Below, one piece after another: positions 14,188 to 23,360 of a DNA stretch of 64,000 nucleotides; within the stretch, counting starts at the first letter, position 1, and every line of letters starts with the position of its first letter. The notes below the pieces were generated by a model. That model saw nothing but the letters and a program-made list of their open reading frames with translations, did no database searches and was not told the origin of the DNA. Position numbers and translations under genes: made by a program. Source of the stretch: CAWDVR01 sp044869805. GTDB taxonomy: Bacteria > Acidobacteriota > Thermoanaerobaculia > Multivoradales > SZUA-115. The stretch spans positions 1 through 64,000 of the forward strand of contig JBIOXV010000111.1 in NCBI GenBank assembly GCA_044869805.1, written 5' to 3'.

Positions 14188-16677
14188 CTAGCTCTCCTGC
14201 GGCGGGCGCGGCGGGCGCTCGCCGGCGGGCCGGCCGGCCTTGATCTCGATCCGCGCCGGCTCGGCCGAGACCGGGGCCAGCGGCGCCAGGTTCGCGGCCA
14301 GGGCCTGCGCCTGCCGGAAGCGGAGGTCGGTCACTCCCGGCAGCAGGGCGCGGAAAGTGATGATCGCCACCGTGCCGCGGCCGGAGACCGGCGGCACCTC
14401 GCCCAGCCGGCTGGCGCCGAGCACCACCTCGCCCGGGCGCGAGAAGTCGGCCAGCACCGTGCCCTTGTCAGGCCCACCCAGGAAATCGCCTTGCCGCACC
14501 GTCACCACCTCCAGCCGCCGGCTGTCGTAGGCGAGGGTGACGGGTAAGTGCGATACCGCGCGGCGGGCGTCGGCGGCGAGCGTGAGCTCGAAGGTGTCGC
14601 CGGACACCACGGTCATCTGCCGCGGCGAGAAGTGAAGCGCCACGGCCGCGGTGCCGGTCGCGGCGTAGACCACCTGCGGGTAGGGATGGGCGAGCTGCAG
14701 CGTGATCGAGGAGCTGCCGCCGGCGAAGCCCGGCTCGTTGGGCGGCGGGATCTCCTCTTCGCTCGGCGGCACGCCGAAGGGCGGCGGCTCGGCGGAGGGC
14801 GGCTCCGGCGGCTGCGGCTGCAGCACGCTTCCCGGGCCGCCCGGCACCAGGTCGATGCCGGTGGGCGGCTGCGGCACCTTCTCGTCCTCGGGCACGCCGC
14901 CCGGGAGCTGCTGGATGCGGCGCTGGATCAGCTCGCGGATGTCCTCGCCGCTGGTGGGCTCGACCTCTTCCTCGAACGGCCCTTCGACCTCGGACTCGAT
15001 GCGCGGGCTGCCGCCACGGAAGGTGACGTTGGCCTCGGTGCCGACCCAGATCGGCAGCAGGTCCTCCTCGGTGATGTCGGCCGAGCGGATGATGTGCGGC
15101 GTCAAGGTCAGGATCACGTCGGTGCGCTGGTTCTGGTTGCGGTTCTTGGAGAACAGCCGCCCCAGCACCGGGATGTCCGAGAGGCCCGGCACGCCGCTGT
15201 CGGACACCGTCTCGTCGGTGCGCATCAGACCGGCCAGGAAGTTGGTCTCGCCGTCTTTCAGGCGGATCGTCGACTCGATGGTGCGAGTGCCGATGATCGG
15301 CTGCGAGGTGCCTCCGCTCTGCACCTGGCCCGAGAGGTTCGACACCTCGACCATCACCTTGAGCGTCACTTCCTTGTTGTGGTGTACGCGCGGCTCGAGG
15401 TTGATCTTGATGCCCACGTCCTGGTACTGGAACGAGGTGATGGGCACGATGTTGCTGCCCACGGTGTTGGCGGTGTTGAAGCTGGTCACCGGGATCGGCA
15501 CCCGGTCGCCGATCACCAGGCTCGCCTTCTCGCCCTCGCTGATGCGCAGCTGCGGCTTGGCGAGGAGCTGGGCGTCGGTAGAAGTTTTCACGAAGTCGTA
15601 GATGAAGTTTGGGATGGTGATCGTCCAGTTGCTCTGGTTCAGGAACTCGAGGTCGGAGATGCGGATCGGCACGTCCTCGCCGAGGTCGATGCCGGTGGTG
15701 ATCTGGCTCGGCCAGGTGACCCCCAGATCCTTGAGCTTGTTGGTGTTGATCTGCAGCAGCTCGACGTCCACCACCACCTCGGCGCGCGCCTTGTCGTTGG
15801 CGGTGATGATGCGCTCCGCCACCTTCACCTTGTCGGCGGTGTCGCGCAGGATGATGGCGTTCAACTGGTCGTTGGTGGCGATCTTCTTGGCGTCGATCAG
15901 GCTGCGCAGCATGGTGACCACGTCCTTCACCTGGGCGTTGGACAGGAAGAAGGTCTTGATCACCAGGTCCTCGTAGTTGCGGCGGTTCTGCGGCGTGTCG
16001 GCGATGATGATGATCGACTGCTCGTCGAGCACCTTGTAGAAGTGATTGGCGGCGCGCATCAGGAACTCGAGCGCGTCCTGGGCCCGCACCTGCTTGAGCT
16101 CGACCGCCAGGTCCTGGTCCTTCAGATTGGGGTCGAAGAGGATGTTGATGCCGAAGGCGCGGCCCAGCGCCCGGTAGATGTCCATGATCGACACCGGCTC
16201 CGGGAACTCGAGATCGATGGGCTCGTTGGAGCGCGGGTTGAGCTGCGGCGGCTGGCTCTCGGCACTGACCCGTCGCTTCAGGTCCTCCAGGGTGTCGTCC
16301 GCCTCGCCGTTCTCGCGCTCGGCGGCGATCGCCCGGCGCACCTTCTCGAGCTCGACGGCGGCCGACTGGTTCGAGGGGTCGAGCGCCACCGCCTGCTGGT
16401 ACTCGACCAGGGCGCGGTCGAGCACCTCGGTCTGCTGGTAGCGGCGCGCCTTGTTGAAGTGCTCCTGCGAGGCGCGCATCTTGGCGCGCAGCAGCGCCGC
16501 TTTGTAGGTGATGTTGCCGGGGTTCTCCTCTACCGCTTTCATGTAGAAGACCACGGCCTGGTCCCAGTCTTCCGCGGTGGCGGCCATCTGCGCCCGCCGG
16601 TAGTTGCGGTAGCTGGTGCAGGAGCTGAAGACGAGCAACGCCAGCACTGCGCCCAGCAGGGCTTTTCTCTCACGCAT
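14188..16677 (-). CDS. secretin (GspD/PilQ family) with N-terminal TPR-like and C-terminal cohesin-like domains
   Basis: An 829-aa outer-membrane channel protein. It has a lipoprotein-like signal (LALLVFSSC, Cys about residue 20) and TPR-like repeats at about 30-120 (AEDWDQAVVFYMKAVEENP). A short secretin N-domain follows (PVSIMDIYRALGRAFGINI), then N1-type repeats to about 330. The secretin core is about 350-570, with GDRVPIPVT and the ending VPGLSDIPVLGRLFSKNRN. A Pro-rich linker and a cohesin-like domain (about 690-810, FSPRQMTVVSGDTFELTLAA) complete it. The start is ATG 16677; longer frames upstream lie inside other genes. It forms the outer-membrane pore for the adjacent machinery. Confidence 0.92.
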   Translation of the reverse strand: MRERKALLGAVLALLVFSSCTSYRNYRRAQMAATAEDWDQAVVFYMKAVEENPGNITYKAALLRAKMRASQEHFNKARRYQQTEVLDRALVEYQQAVALDPSNQSAAVELEKVRRAIAAERENGEADDTLEDLKRRVSAESQPPQLNPRSNEPIDLEFPEPVSIMDIYRALGRAFGINILFDPNLKDQDLAVELKQVRAQDALEFLMRAANHFYKVLDEQSIIIIADTPQNRRNYEDLVIKTFFLSNAQVKDVVTMLRSLIDAKKIATNDQLNAIILRDTADKVKVAERIITANDKARAEVVVDVELLQINTNKLKDLGVTWPSQITTGIDLGEDVPIRISDLEFLNQSNWTITIPNFIYDFVKTSTDAQLLAKPQLRISEGEKASLVIGDRVPIPVTSFNTANTVGSNIVPITSFQYQDVGIKINLEPRVHHNKEVTLKVMVEVSNLSGQVQSGGTSQPIIGTRTIESTIRLKDGETNFLAGLMRTDETVSDSGVPGLSDIPVLGRLFSKNRNQNQRTDVILTLTPHIIRSADITEEDLLPIWVGTEANVTFRGGSPRIESEVEGPFEEEVEPTSGEDIRELIQRRIQQLPGGVPEDEKVPQPPTGIDLVPGGPGSVLQPQPPEPPSAEPPPFGVPPSEEEIPPPNEPGFAGGSSSITLQLAHPYPQVVYAATGTAAVALHFSPRQMTVVSGDTFELTLAADARRAVSHLPVTLAYDSRRLEVVTVRQGDFLGGPDKGTVLADFSRPGEVVLGASRLGEVPPVSGRGTVAIITFRALLPGVTDLRFRQAQALAANLAPLAPVSAEPARIEIKAGRPAGERPPRPPQES

Positions 16678-16679
16678 CT

Positions 16680-17324
16680 TCAGCTCCCCTCCGCGCCGAC
16701 CGGCAACTGCTCCGGGGGCAGGTTTGGAAAATCGACGAAACCGATGTCCACCGACTCGTAGCCGATCGCCACCAGGCGGAACTTGCCCTCGAGGATGTCG
16801 CCGACCATGGCGTTGTAGGTGGTCTCGCCGGAGGACAGCACGGCGATGCGGTGCTCCGGCGGCCCGAAGCTGCCGAGATAGGTGAAGGTGATCGGCGGCG
16901 GCTTGGGTATGGCGGCCTCGGCGGCGGCGGCGATCGCCGCCTGCCGCGCCGCTTCCTCGGCCGCGCGGCGCGCCGCCAGCTCCGCCTCGCTCGGCGGCGG
17001 CGGGGGTGGCGGCGGGGGCGGCGGAGGAGGCGCCACGAAGGCGAAGGGGTTGCGCCCGGCGTGGAACTCGCCGGTCGCCGGCTCGAGCTCTCCCAGGTGG
17101 AGCTCGGAGACGCTGGTCACCTCCTCGGGCTCGTTGCGGCGCGGCCCCGTGCGAGACGTAGCAGGGCGCGACACCCCGGTGCGGCGAGGCGAGGGAGAGT
17201 CGGTGCGCTGGTCGAGCGCGGAAGCGCCAGCCGCCCGCTCGGCGGTGGGCTTGAGCTCGCTCCACACCAGGACCAGGAGCGCCACCCCGAGGCCGCCGAG
17301 CAACAGTTTCACGCGCGGCTTCAT
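16680..17324 (-). CDS. PilP/GspC-like inner-membrane linker protein with polyproline run
   Basis: A 214-aa protein with an N-terminal membrane anchor (LLLGGLGVALLVLVW), a variable region, a run of 13 prolines (about residues 100-112), an Ala/Glu helix (EAELAARRAAEEAARQAAIA) and a compact beta domain at the C-terminus. That domain reads ITFTYLGSFGPPEHRIAVLS, then DILEGKFRLVAIGYESVDI. This fits the PilP/GspC HR-type domain that links the inner-membrane platform to the secretin. Its place between pilO-like and secretin genes is the canonical pilP position. The polyproline run should require EF-P for translation. Confidence 0.7.
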   Translation of the reverse strand: MKPRVKLLLGGLGVALLVLVWSELKPTAERAAGASALDQRTDSPSPRRTGVSRPATSRTGPRRNEPEEVTSVSELHLGELEPATGEFHAGRNPFAFVAPPPPPPPPPPPPPSEAELAARRAAEEAARQAAIAAAAEAAIPKPPPITFTYLGSFGPPEHRIAVLSSGETTYNAMVGDILEGKFRLVAIGYESVDIGFVDFPNLPPEQLPVGAEGS

Positions 17325-17926
17325 GTCGAGGGCTGCCCCTCTTCACCGGGGCTCGCGGCGCCCTGAGGCTCGACGGCGAACAGCGTCGCGAGCTCCAGGC
17401 TGATCGCCAGCTCACCGCTGCCGTCCTTGTCACCCGAGAGCGCTACCTTCTTGAGCGTCAGGAACGACGGCGAGAGCTCGAGGAAGTTGATGAAGTTGCG
17501 CAGCTCCGGGTAGGTGCCGGCGACCGAGAAGGCGAAGGAGCGCTCGACGACTGCGAACTCCTCGATCGGCTCCTCGGGATAGGTGATCGACTGCGGGTCG
17601 AGGCCGGCCCGGCGGGCCAGCGTCTTGACCTCCTCGATGACCTGGGTCAGGCGCTGGCGGCGGGTGGAGAGCCGCTCGCGGTAGAACTCGTCGACCAGTC
17701 GGCGGTTGACCTCGGCGCGCTCGACGAAGGCGTCGAGCTTCCGGCGTTCGGCCGTTACATCCTGGAGCTGCTTTTCGCGCGCCGCCAGGCGCTCGGCGAC
17801 CCCGACTGACTCGCTGGCGAAGTTGAAGCGGTAGACGGCCAGCGCCGCGAGGCTCAGCGCCAGCAGGGCGAGGGGCGGCACCCACAGGCCGGGCCGCAGG
17901 CGGAAGACCTGTACCCAGGTCTTCAT
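17321..17926 (-). CDS. PilO-like assembly protein
   Basis: A 201-aa bitopic inner-membrane protein: cytoplasmic start, one transmembrane helix (LWVPPLALLALSLAALAVYR, about 14-33), a coiled coil (ERLAAREKQLQDVTAERRKL), then a ferredoxin-like periplasmic domain (AFSVAGTYPELRNFINFLEL, then FLTLKKVALSGD). Size, order after the PilN-like gene and topology match PilO/GspM-type proteins. It overlaps PilN by 4 bases (ATGA) and its stop overlaps the PilP-like start by 4 bases. Confidence 0.8.
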   Translation of the reverse strand: MKTWVQVFRLRPGLWVPPLALLALSLAALAVYRFNFASESVGVAERLAAREKQLQDVTAERRKLDAFVERAEVNRRLVDEFYRERLSTRRQRLTQVIEEVKTLARRAGLDPQSITYPEEPIEEFAVVERSFAFSVAGTYPELRNFINFLELSPSFLTLKKVALSGDKDGSGELAISLELATLFAVEPQGAASPGEEGQPST

Positions 17927-18564
17927 GGCGCACCTTCCCCGGAAGCGCTCTCCGGCAGGTAGTACACGGCGAGATCGAAGGTGATGTAGCCGCCGTCGCG
18001 CTGCGACTCGCGCAGCGGGTTCGGGTCGCGGAAGCTCGGGTGCGCGAACACCGCGTCGACCAGGGCGAGCAGGTCTTCGTCGCTCTCCGCCTGGCCGGAG
18101 ATCTGGAGCGGCACCACTCTCTCCTGCGGCTTGGCATCGCCCGCCGTCTGGGACGCCTGGGAGGCCCGCTTCTCGGCCTTCAGGTCCTGGGCCAGCGAGG
18201 TCAGGCGCAGGCGGCCGGGCATCACCTCGGCGAGGTGGTCGAAGAGGCGGCTCCAGGAGAAGGTGCGCTCGGCGATCTTGCGGTTGAAGAAGTCCACGGT
18301 GGCGTTCTGCCGCGCCAGGCCGAGCGGTGCGAGCTCGGCCTGGCGCGCCGCGATGGCGTTGCGCTCCGCGACCAGCGCCTGCTCGATCTCGGCCAGCCGG
18401 CGGGCGCGGGCCCCGCTGCCCTGGTAGTAGCTCTGGTACAGCCACACGTTGGCGGTGAGCGCCAGGGCGGAGAGCAGCCACAGGCCCACGGCGAGGCGCT
18501 TCACCGGCCGGCTGTTTACGAAGCCACGGCGCGCCAGATTCATGCGCATCACATCCGTTCGCAT
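17923..18564 (-). CDS. PilN-like assembly protein
   Basis: A 213-aa bitopic protein from ATG 18564. The N-terminal RMNLARRGFVNSRPVKRLA contains the short NLARRGF motif that in PilN binds PilM. One transmembrane helix (LAVGLWLLSALALTANVWL) and a coiled coil follow, then a periplasmic domain with FNRKIAERTFSWSRLFDHLA, typical of Fimbrial_assembly/PilN proteins. It is the middle member of the coupled pilM-N-O-P series. Confidence 0.85.
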   Translation of the reverse strand: MRTDVMRMNLARRGFVNSRPVKRLAVGLWLLSALALTANVWLYQSYYQGSGARARRLAEIEQALVAERNAIAARQAELAPLGLARQNATVDFFNRKIAERTFSWSRLFDHLAEVMPGRLRLTSLAQDLKAEKRASQASQTAGDAKPQERVVPLQISGQAESDEDLLALVDAVFAHPSFRDPNPLRESQRDGGYITFDLAVYYLPESASGEGAP

Positions 18565-18584
18565 CGAGTCTCTTGGCGGCCTGC

Positions 18585-19583
18585 TCACGCCACCTCCCGC
18601 GTGGCGGCGCCGACCAGCGGCGCCAGGCGCCAGAGGTCGCCCTCGGTAAGGCCGGAGACCTCGGGCAGGTGGCGCGGCGAGAGCAGCTCGACCGGCACGT
18701 TCAACCCCTCCGCCAGCCACTGCCCCCAGGGACCGGCGAGGCCGGCGGGAGCGGCGAGCAGCAGGGCCCCGAGGGGCAGCTCCGGCAACTGCTCCTCGAC
18801 GAAGGAGCGGGTCAGTCGCATGTCGCGCCGCACCATGGAGGCGCGGGCCTCGAGCGCCAGGTCCTCGACCGTCGCCTTGTAACGCGCCAGCACCGGCTCG
18901 CCGTGGCGGGCGAAGACCGTCGAGTAGCCCCCCGGGGAAACCAGCGCGAGGCACTGCAAGGCGCCGCCGTTGCCGGCGCCGCCGGCCGCGCTCCCACTGA
19001 TCGCACCCAGCAGCGCGAGGCTCTCGCTGGTGATCTGCCCGAGCTCGACCCCGGCCGCCTCGAAAGCGTCCTCGAGCTGGGAGAGGAGCTGCTCGAGGCC
19101 GAAGCCCAGCAGCAGGCGCCGCGGCTCGGCCTGGCGGGGCAGCGGCTCGATCTCCAGGCCGGAGACCCGCAGCTCGTCGACCCGGAACGGCACCAGCCGC
19201 TTGAGCTTGAAGCGCAGCACGTCCTCGCGCGCCCGGCCGTTGGCTGGCAGCTCGCCGCTCTCGGTGAAGGCCATCCGCAGCCAGGCGTCGGGCAGCACCA
19301 GCGAGGCGGTCTTGACCGCTCCCGGAAGCTGGCGCAGGAGGGCCGCCAGCGCCTCGTGGAAGCCGCGGGCCTCCTTCAGGGTGCCGCCCAGCAGCCCCTC
19401 GTGGAAGCTCTCCGGCGGCAGCTCCACGGAGCGGTACGCGGCCAGCGTCGAGCCGCCGCCCGAACGCTCGAGACGGACGTAGGACAGGCGAGCGCCGTCG
19501 ACGCCGAAGGCGTGCGGCGGCACCGGCACCGGCGAGATGCCCAGCAGGCGCTCACTCCACGAAGGTAAACTTATTGATCTCAC
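18585..19583 (-). CDS. PilM/GspL-like actin-fold cytoplasmic protein
   Basis: A 332-aa protein read from GTG 19583. It shows VDGARLSYVRLERSGG near the start, a VLPDAWLRMAF strand, ELPANGRAREDVLRFKLKRL and a LLLGFGLEQLLSQLEDAFEAAG segment. These resemble PilM or the cytoplasmic part of GspL, which link the ATPase to PilN/PilO. The ATP-binding signatures of PilM are not clear. The start overlaps the ATPase gene by 32 bases and no closer in-frame ATG/GTG/TTG was found, so overlap appears real. Assignment rests largely on operon position and general fold pattern. Confidence 0.7.
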   Translation of the reverse strand: MRSISLPSWSERLLGISPVPVPPHAFGVDGARLSYVRLERSGGGSTLAAYRSVELPPESFHEGLLGGTLKEARGFHEALAALLRQLPGAVKTASLVLPDAWLRMAFTESGELPANGRAREDVLRFKLKRLVPFRVDELRVSGLEIEPLPRQAEPRRLLLGFGLEQLLSQLEDAFEAAGVELGQITSESLALLGAISGSAAGGAGNGGALQCLALVSPGGYSTVFARHGEPVLARYKATVEDLALEARASMVRRDMRLTRSFVEEQLPELPLGALLLAAPAGLAGPWGQWLAEGLNVPVELLSPRHLPEVSGLTEGDLWRLAPLVGAATREVA

Positions 19584-21189
19584 GCAGTGTGGTGATCCCG
19601 GTAAAGACCTTTTCCAGCGCCGACTCGCGGAGGAAGATCATCCCCTCCTCCTTGGCGGCACGCTTGATCTCCGAGGCCGGCCGGCGCTCGAGGATCAGTT
19701 CGCGGATGTGGTCGGAGAGGTCGAGGAGCTCGGAGATGGCGAGCCGGCCCAGGAAGCCGGTGCCGTTGCACTCGATGCAGCCGCTGCCCTCCCAGAAAGT
19801 CTGCTCCAGGTGGCGGTCGGCCTCCAGGCCGCTCTCCTCGAGGAGCTGCCGGCTGGCGCGCACCGCCTTCTTGCAGTGCGGGCAGATCTTGCGCACCAGC
19901 CGCTGCGCCAGGATGCAGTTCAGAGCGGAGACGAAGTTGTAGAGGTCTACCTTCATGTTGAGGAAGCGGCCCAGCACGTCGACCACGTTGTTGGCGTGCA
20001 CGGTGGTGAACACCAGGTGGCCGGTGAGCGCTGACTGGATGGCGATCTGCGCCGTGTCCTCGTCGCGGATCTCGCCGACCATGATCTTGTCCGGGTCGTG
20101 GCGCAGGATCGAGCGCAGGCCGCGGGCGAAGGTCAGCCCCTTCTTCTCGTTGACCGGGATCTGGGTGATGCCCTTGAGCTGGTACTCGACCGGGTCCTCG
20201 ATGGTGATGATCTTGTCCTCGGAGCTCTGGATCTCGGAGAGCGCGGCATAGAGCGTGGTGGTCTTGCCCGAGCCGGTCGGCCCGGTGACCAGCACCATGC
20301 CGTAGGGCTCGCGGATGAACTTGCGCAGCTTGCGCATCGTCTCCTCGTCGAAGCCCAGGATGTCGAGGCGCAGGTTCTTGAACTCCTTGTTCATCGACTC
20401 CTTGTCCAGGATGCGGATCACGCAGTCCTCGCCGTGCACCGAGGGCATGACGGAGACGCGGAAGTCGATGGTGCGGCCCTTGAGGCGCAGCTTGAAGCGG
20501 CCGTCCTGGGGAATTCGTTTCTCGGCGATGTCGAGCTCGGACATCACCTTGATGCGGCTGATGATGGTCTGGTGGTGCCGCTTGTCGATCGGCTCCATGG
20601 CCTGGTACAGCACGCCGTCGATGCGGTACTTGATGATCACCTCGGCGTCGCGGGTCTCGATGTGGATGTCGCTCGCCCGCCGCTGGATGGCATTGAACAC
20701 CGTCGAGTCGATGAGCTTGATGATCGGGCTGGTGTCGGCGGTGATGCGGTCGATCGACAGGACCTCTTCGCCCTCGTCGTCCTCCTGCACGAGCTGGATG
20801 CGAAAGTCCTCGGTGGCCTCGTCGAGCACCCGCTGCGTGCTCTCCGACTTCTGCAGGATCTCGTCGATCGCCGAGCGGACGCCGACCTTGACCTCGACCG
20901 GCTGGCCGAGGAGCAGCTCCAGCTCGTCGAGCTTGACCACGTCCGTGGGATCGGCCATGACTATGGCCAGCCGCCCGGCGAGCTGCGCCTCGGGCAGGAA
21001 GGAGTAGCGCAGCATGAGGTCGAAGGGGATGGAGCGGAAGAGGTCGTTGTCGATGCGGAAGCGCCCCATGTCCACCAGCTCGAGGCCGTAGCGCCGGGCG
21101 AGCTCCTCGGCCTCCCGGCGCTCGCGCGCCAGGCGCGCCTGGGCCTGCTCTATGGTCTCGGGCTCGGGAAGGGTCAGGTTGACGGCCAT
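19552..21189 (-). CDS. PilB/GspE-type assembly ATPase
   Basis: A 545-aa hexameric ATPase. The MshEN N-domain (about 30-130: RYGLELVDMGRFRIDNDLF, RLAIVMADPTDVVKLDEL) binds c-di-GMP in some homologues. Then come the N2 domain, Walker A GPTGSGKTTTLYAAL (about 300), Asp box and Walker B (LRHDPDKIMVGEIRDEDTA), the His box (TGHLVFTTVHANNVVDV) and a tetracysteine zinc module (CPHC with CIEC about 30 residues later). It powers pilin/pseudopilin assembly at the inner membrane. It is 74 bases downstream of the platform gene in one operon. Confidence 0.95.
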   Translation of the reverse strand: MAVNLTLPEPETIEQAQARLARERREAEELARRYGLELVDMGRFRIDNDLFRSIPFDLMLRYSFLPEAQLAGRLAIVMADPTDVVKLDELELLLGQPVEVKVGVRSAIDEILQKSESTQRVLDEATEDFRIQLVQEDDEGEEVLSIDRITADTSPIIKLIDSTVFNAIQRRASDIHIETRDAEVIIKYRIDGVLYQAMEPIDKRHHQTIISRIKVMSELDIAEKRIPQDGRFKLRLKGRTIDFRVSVMPSVHGEDCVIRILDKESMNKEFKNLRLDILGFDEETMRKLRKFIREPYGMVLVTGPTGSGKTTTLYAALSEIQSSEDKIITIEDPVEYQLKGITQIPVNEKKGLTFARGLRSILRHDPDKIMVGEIRDEDTAQIAIQSALTGHLVFTTVHANNVVDVLGRFLNMKVDLYNFVSALNCILAQRLVRKICPHCKKAVRASRQLLEESGLEADRHLEQTFWEGSGCIECNGTGFLGRLAISELLDLSDHIRELILERRPASEIKRAAKEEGMIFLRESALEKVFTGITTLREINKFTFVE

Positions 21190-21263
21190 GGCTGCCTCAA
21201 GGGACGGGGCGGACAGTGCATCTTACTAACGAAGCGCGCCCACGGGACGTTTGGTGACGGCTC

Positions 21264-22481
21264 CTAGAACTGCGACTGCGACAGCGAGGCGAAGAGGGGC
21301 AGGTAGATGGAGATCAGGATGATGGCGATCACCAGCCCCAGGAAGACCAGCATCAGCGGCTCGACCAGCGACAGCAGCCGCGCCAGCCGGGTCTCCACCT
21401 CCTCGTCGAAGAAGTCCGATACCGTGGAGAGCATCTCGTCGAGAGCGCCGGTCGACTCGCCGACCTTGACCAGCTCGATGCCGAGCGGCAGAAAGACGCC
21501 GCTGTCCTCGAGCGCGGCGTGGAAGGCGCGGCCTTCGCGCACCCGGTCGATCGTGGGCTCGAGCTTGCGCCGCACGTAGTGGTTGCCGACCGCGCGGGCG
21601 GAGATCTCGAAGGCCGTGACCAGCGGGATGCCGCCGGCCAAGAGCGTCGACAGCGAACGGCTGAACTCGGACAGCGCGAAGCGGTGCAGCACGGGGCCCA
21701 GGAGCGGCACCCGGAGCTTGGCTCGGTCGAGGGCGAAGGCGCCGGCCGGCGTCGCCTTCCAGCGCACGAAGAGGAAGATGGCGGCCGCCAGGCCGATCAC
21801 GATCAGCGGCAGGTTGCCGACCAGGAAGAGCGACATGCCAAGCGTGATCTTGCTGATCAGCGGCAGGTCGACGGCCATCTCGGTGAAGAAGTCCTGGAAC
21901 TTCGGCACCACCACGATCGACAGCACCAGGATCATGGCGGTCGCCAGGCTCACCAGCACCGCCGGGTAGACGAGCGCCGAGACCATGCGCTTCCGGGCAT
22001 CGGTGATCAGCTTCAGGTAGCGCACGAAGCGGCGCAGCACCTTCTCCAGCTCGCCGCTCTTCTCACCCGCCTTGAGCGAGGCCGGGTACAGACGGGGGAA
22101 GAACTCGCCGTAGATCTCGAAGGCCTCGGACAGCTCCTGGCCGCCCTTGATGCGCTCGCGCACGTCGGTCAGGATCTCGCGGAAGCGGCCGGGCCGCATG
22201 CGCTCGAGCATCAGCTCGAGGGCTTGGAGGAGGGGCAGGCCGGCCTTGAGCAGCGCCGCCAGCTCCTGGTTGAAAACCAGGAAGTCCTGCGGCGAGATGA
22301 CCTTCCTGGCGCGCCGCGAGGAGGGCAGCAGGCGGCCCAAAGAGAGGCCCCGTGGCCGGGCCTCGAAGACGTGCAGGCCCTTGCGCTCGAGCTCGGCGAC
22401 GAGCGAGCCCTGGTCGCGGCCCTGATGCACCTCCTCGACCACGCGCCCATCGGGCAACCCTAAGCGGCAGACGTACTGCAT
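21264..22481 (-). CDS. PilC/GspF-type inner-membrane platform protein
   Basis: A 405-aa protein from ATG 22481, the first methionine before the conserved cytoplasmic start. Two T2SSF repeats are evident: the first with FLVFNQELAALLKAGLPLLQ and GEKSGELEKVLRRFVRYL before a transmembrane segment, the second with FALSEFSRSLSTLLAGGIPL and VGESTGALDEMLSTVSDFFD before the final hydrophobic helix. It couples ATPase rotation to pilin extraction from the membrane. A much longer frame to 23219 exists but lies over the next gene and is a GC artefact. Confidence 0.93.
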   Translation of the reverse strand: MQYVCRLGLPDGRVVEEVHQGRDQGSLVAELERKGLHVFEARPRGLSLGRLLPSSRRARKVISPQDFLVFNQELAALLKAGLPLLQALELMLERMRPGRFREILTDVRERIKGGQELSEAFEIYGEFFPRLYPASLKAGEKSGELEKVLRRFVRYLKLITDARKRMVSALVYPAVLVSLATAMILVLSIVVVPKFQDFFTEMAVDLPLISKITLGMSLFLVGNLPLIVIGLAAAIFLFVRWKATPAGAFALDRAKLRVPLLGPVLHRFALSEFSRSLSTLLAGGIPLVTAFEISARAVGNHYVRRKLEPTIDRVREGRAFHAALEDSGVFLPLGIELVKVGESTGALDEMLSTVSDFFDEEVETRLARLLSLVEPLMLVFLGLVIAIILISIYLPLFASLSQSQF

Positions 22482-22531
22482 GGCGTGCTCGAGCGGGGCT
22501 TGAGTGTGGATCGAGGCGGCGGCGCCGATGC

Positions 22532-23311
22532 CTACCGTGATCCGTTTCCGTCGAGGCGGGGCTGCAGCACCACCACCAGGGCCGTGCTGCTGGCCTCGCT
22601 CCCGGCGAGGGTCAGTGCCAGGGGCTTGTCGAGCAGCAGGGTCATGCTGGTCGACAGCAACGACTTCGAGGCGTCGCCGTTCCGGCGCGAGAGGCGGAAC
22701 CCGGTGAGCTTGAGCGACTGGCCCTCGGTGCCCTCGCCGCCGCCGAAGGCCGCGGCGCCGGTCATCGGGCGTACCACACCGCTGCGGAAGCGGACCGCGA
22801 ACCCCTCGCCGATCTCGTAGGTGACCTCCTCGCCCTCGCGAGTATGGAGGACGGTCGAGGCCAGCACCCGGTAGTTGGAGAAGGGCAGCATCAGCTTGAG
22901 GCGCGCGGCGAGCGACGGCGACAGGGCCTGGTCGGCGAGCAGGGGCGAGAACGTCGCCCGCGTCGCCTGCACCATGGTGACCTCGATCTCGAGCCGGCGC
23001 GCCGGGTGGTCGAAGGCCTTGAGCGCCGTCACCAGCTTGTCGAGCGCGGCGCGGGTGTCGCGGATGACCAGGGTGTTGTCTCGCGGCCGCAGCTCGATCG
23101 TGCCCTGGGGCGAGAGCAGGGGCTGGATGACCACGAAGGCCTCGTCGGCGCGCTGGTGCTGGAGCTCGTAGGCGTAGAGCTCGATCTTCGCGGCGGCCGG
23201 CGGCTTGGGCGCCCCCCACACCGCGGCGGCCTGCAGTGCGAGCGCCAGCGCGAGCGCGAGAGAAGCGCGGCGGGTGGTGCTGCGGGTTGGGGTTCGGCGG
23301 CGGTCGCTCAT
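22532..23311 (-). CDS. secretin N-domain-like periplasmic protein
   Basis: A 259-aa protein with a signal peptide (SLALALALALQAAAVWGA). Residues about 40-110 form a secretin N1/NolW-like repeat: ELYAYELQHQRADEAFVVIQ, TIELRPRDNTLVIRDTRAAL and ALKAFDHPARRLEIEVTMVQ. This last stretch is exactly where the repeat leads into the gate domain of secretins. The remaining half (SNYRVLASTVLHTREGEEVTY) resembles the start of a secretin domain without a membrane barrel. It may be a secretin partner or pilotin-like factor. It heads the structural part of the secretion operon. Confidence 0.7.
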   Translation of the reverse strand: MSDRRRTPTRSTTRRASLALALALALQAAAVWGAPKPPAAAKIELYAYELQHQRADEAFVVIQPLLSPQGTIELRPRDNTLVIRDTRAALDKLVTALKAFDHPARRLEIEVTMVQATRATFSPLLADQALSPSLAARLKLMLPFSNYRVLASTVLHTREGEEVTYEIGEGFAVRFRSGVVRPMTGAAAFGGGEGTEGQSLKLTGFRLSRRNGDASKSLLSTSMTLLLDKPLALTLAGSEASSTALVVVLQPRLDGNGSR

Positions 23312-23360
23312 GGCAGGCTCGGCCGCCCCGGAAGGGTGGCGGCTCGGCGGCGGATACGGC

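Noticed and set aside
14548..16761. 737-residue open frame on the plus strand across the secretin gene
   Set aside because: It is rich in Arg, Ala, Val, His and Gln without motifs, and mirrors the minus-strand secretin, whose domains are unmistakable. Long antisense frames are expected in GC-rich DNA.
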